Source: Nitrospira sp.
GTDB lineage: Bacteria; Nitrospirota; Nitrospiria; Nitrospirales; Nitrospiraceae
Reading direction: 5' to 3'
Length of the DNA: 5,906 nt
Assembly: GCA_012032965.1 (NCBI GenBank)
Contig: JAAUPT010000127.1
Coordinates: 1-5,906 of the forward strand
Shown in pieces: positions 5,207-5,906 of this stretch. Position 1 is the stretch's first letter, and every line of letters begins with the position of its first letter. The position numbers were made by a program, and so were the translations under genes. The notes beneath the pieces are model-generated. The model saw only the letters and a list, made by a program, of their open reading frames with translations. It was not told the DNA's origin and ran no database searches.

Positions 5207-5906
5207 GAATCTGCTTGAGCCGGTTGGCGACGAGGCCGACGTGGTCGACGGGGACGGCAATGCCGCAGGCGGTCTTGAGATTTCTCAGCGGCCCGACCAC
5301 GTTCCGGAGAAGTTCTGGGACGGGGAAACCAGCCAAGTCCGAACGGATGCTCTCGTCAAATCATACCTCGAACTCGAGCGGAAACTAGGAAGCGCGGTTT
5401 ATCGTGCCCCGCCGGCCACCCCGGAAGATTACGAAATCAAAATTACCAATGATTTCTTGAGCAGCGACCCGAGGTAAACAAGAAGTTGCACGAGGCGGGA
5501 TTTTCCAAGGATCAAGCTCAAGTCGTCTATGACCTTGCCGCCGAACACTTGATACCCATGATTGGCGATGTTGCGTCGGTGTTCGAAGCGGAGAAACAAA
5601 CCGAACGGCTTGTGAACCACTTTGGCGGCCACGAAAAGTGGGCGGTAACCGCGCGCCAAATCGATACTTGGGCGCGAACCAGTTTACCCAGTCACGTCAT
5701 GGAGGCGCTGTCCACCACGTATGAAGGCGTTCTGGCCATGAATCAGATGATGACCAACGCCGAGCCAATGTTGCTCCGACAAGGGGATACGACGGGCGGT
5801 GACATTCCAACCTTGGCCGACCTAAAGAAATTAATGAAGGACCCCGGATACTGGCGCGATCAAAACCCCACTGTCGTCGAGAAAGTACGTGAGGGTTTTC
5901 GCATGC
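5199..5906 (+). CDS. Phage capsid assembly scaffolding protein, one frameshift, 3' end cut by window
   Basis: Scaffolding proteins guide procapsid assembly and leave before DNA packaging. ATG 5199 follows a GGAGA ribosome site and overlaps the previous stop. An acidic N-terminus (DEADVVDGDGN) leads to VPEKFWDGETSQVRTDALVK and SYLELERKLG (about 35-64), then PPATPEDYEI, the classical start of phage scaffold/capsid-assembly proteins. A C is missing in the CCC run at 5468-5470: the read frame stops after FLSSDPR, whereas one added base gives SSDPEVNKKLHEAGFSKDQA. The rest includes VYDLAAEHLIP, RLVNHFGG, MEALSTTYEGVLAMNQMM and MKDPGYWRDQNP (the last typical of the C-terminal part). At least 236 residues are visible and the gene runs off the right edge; little should remain. 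The major capsid gene is expected next. Confidence 0.88.

Noticed and set aside
1..5906. CRISPR arrays or insertion sequences
   Set aside because: No regularly spaced repeats, transposase motifs or terminal inverted repeats were seen on either strand.

Overview
The window looks like the chromosome of an alphaproteobacterium, probably Rhodospirillales-like, joined to the start of a phage head-morphogenesis block. The taxonomic hint comes from the ribosomal protein S4, which has the short zinc-free alphaproteobacterial N-terminus, and from an HNH nuclease and a HTH-S24 regulator of types I know from alphaproteobacterial chromosomes. No database search was possible, so rank below class is a guess.

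Layout. The left third is read leftward: rpsD (1-535, 3' end cut by the window) with a near-consensus promoter, then an HNH endonuclease gene (688-1239), a weakly coding gap (1240-1540), and a LexA-like HTH/S24-peptidase regulator (1541-2172). Positions 2173-2459 are a divergent control region. It holds a perfect TTGACA-N16-TATAAT promoter firing rightward, a palindrome over its -10 box, three GGAAC repeats between the two transcription units, and a hairpin-rich leader. The rest is read rightward: a 152-residue protein with a possible papain-like His/Cys pair (2460-2918), a small basic phage protein (3009-3266), a podovirus-type portal (3269-4748, possibly to 4884), a Bbp19-like protein (4871-5206) and a scaffold/capsid-assembly protein (5199 to the right edge). 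The major capsid gene would be expected next. Genes in the portal block are separated by 2 bp or overlap, as in a phage operon. No integrase, terminase, tRNA or att site is visible.

The most important caution for a reader is that four of the seven longer genes are broken by single-base indels, mostly in short homopolymers: HNH (two), regulator (one), portal (two, perhaps three) and scaffold (one). On both sides of every break the protein matches its family and catalytic or signature motifs are intact. I read this mainly as uncorrected sequencing error, not decay, and annotate each as one gene spanning the shifts.

How it may work together: the regulator could repress its own gene and the rightward promoter, with self-cleavage releasing the phage-derived genes. 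This is inferred from layout and motifs only.
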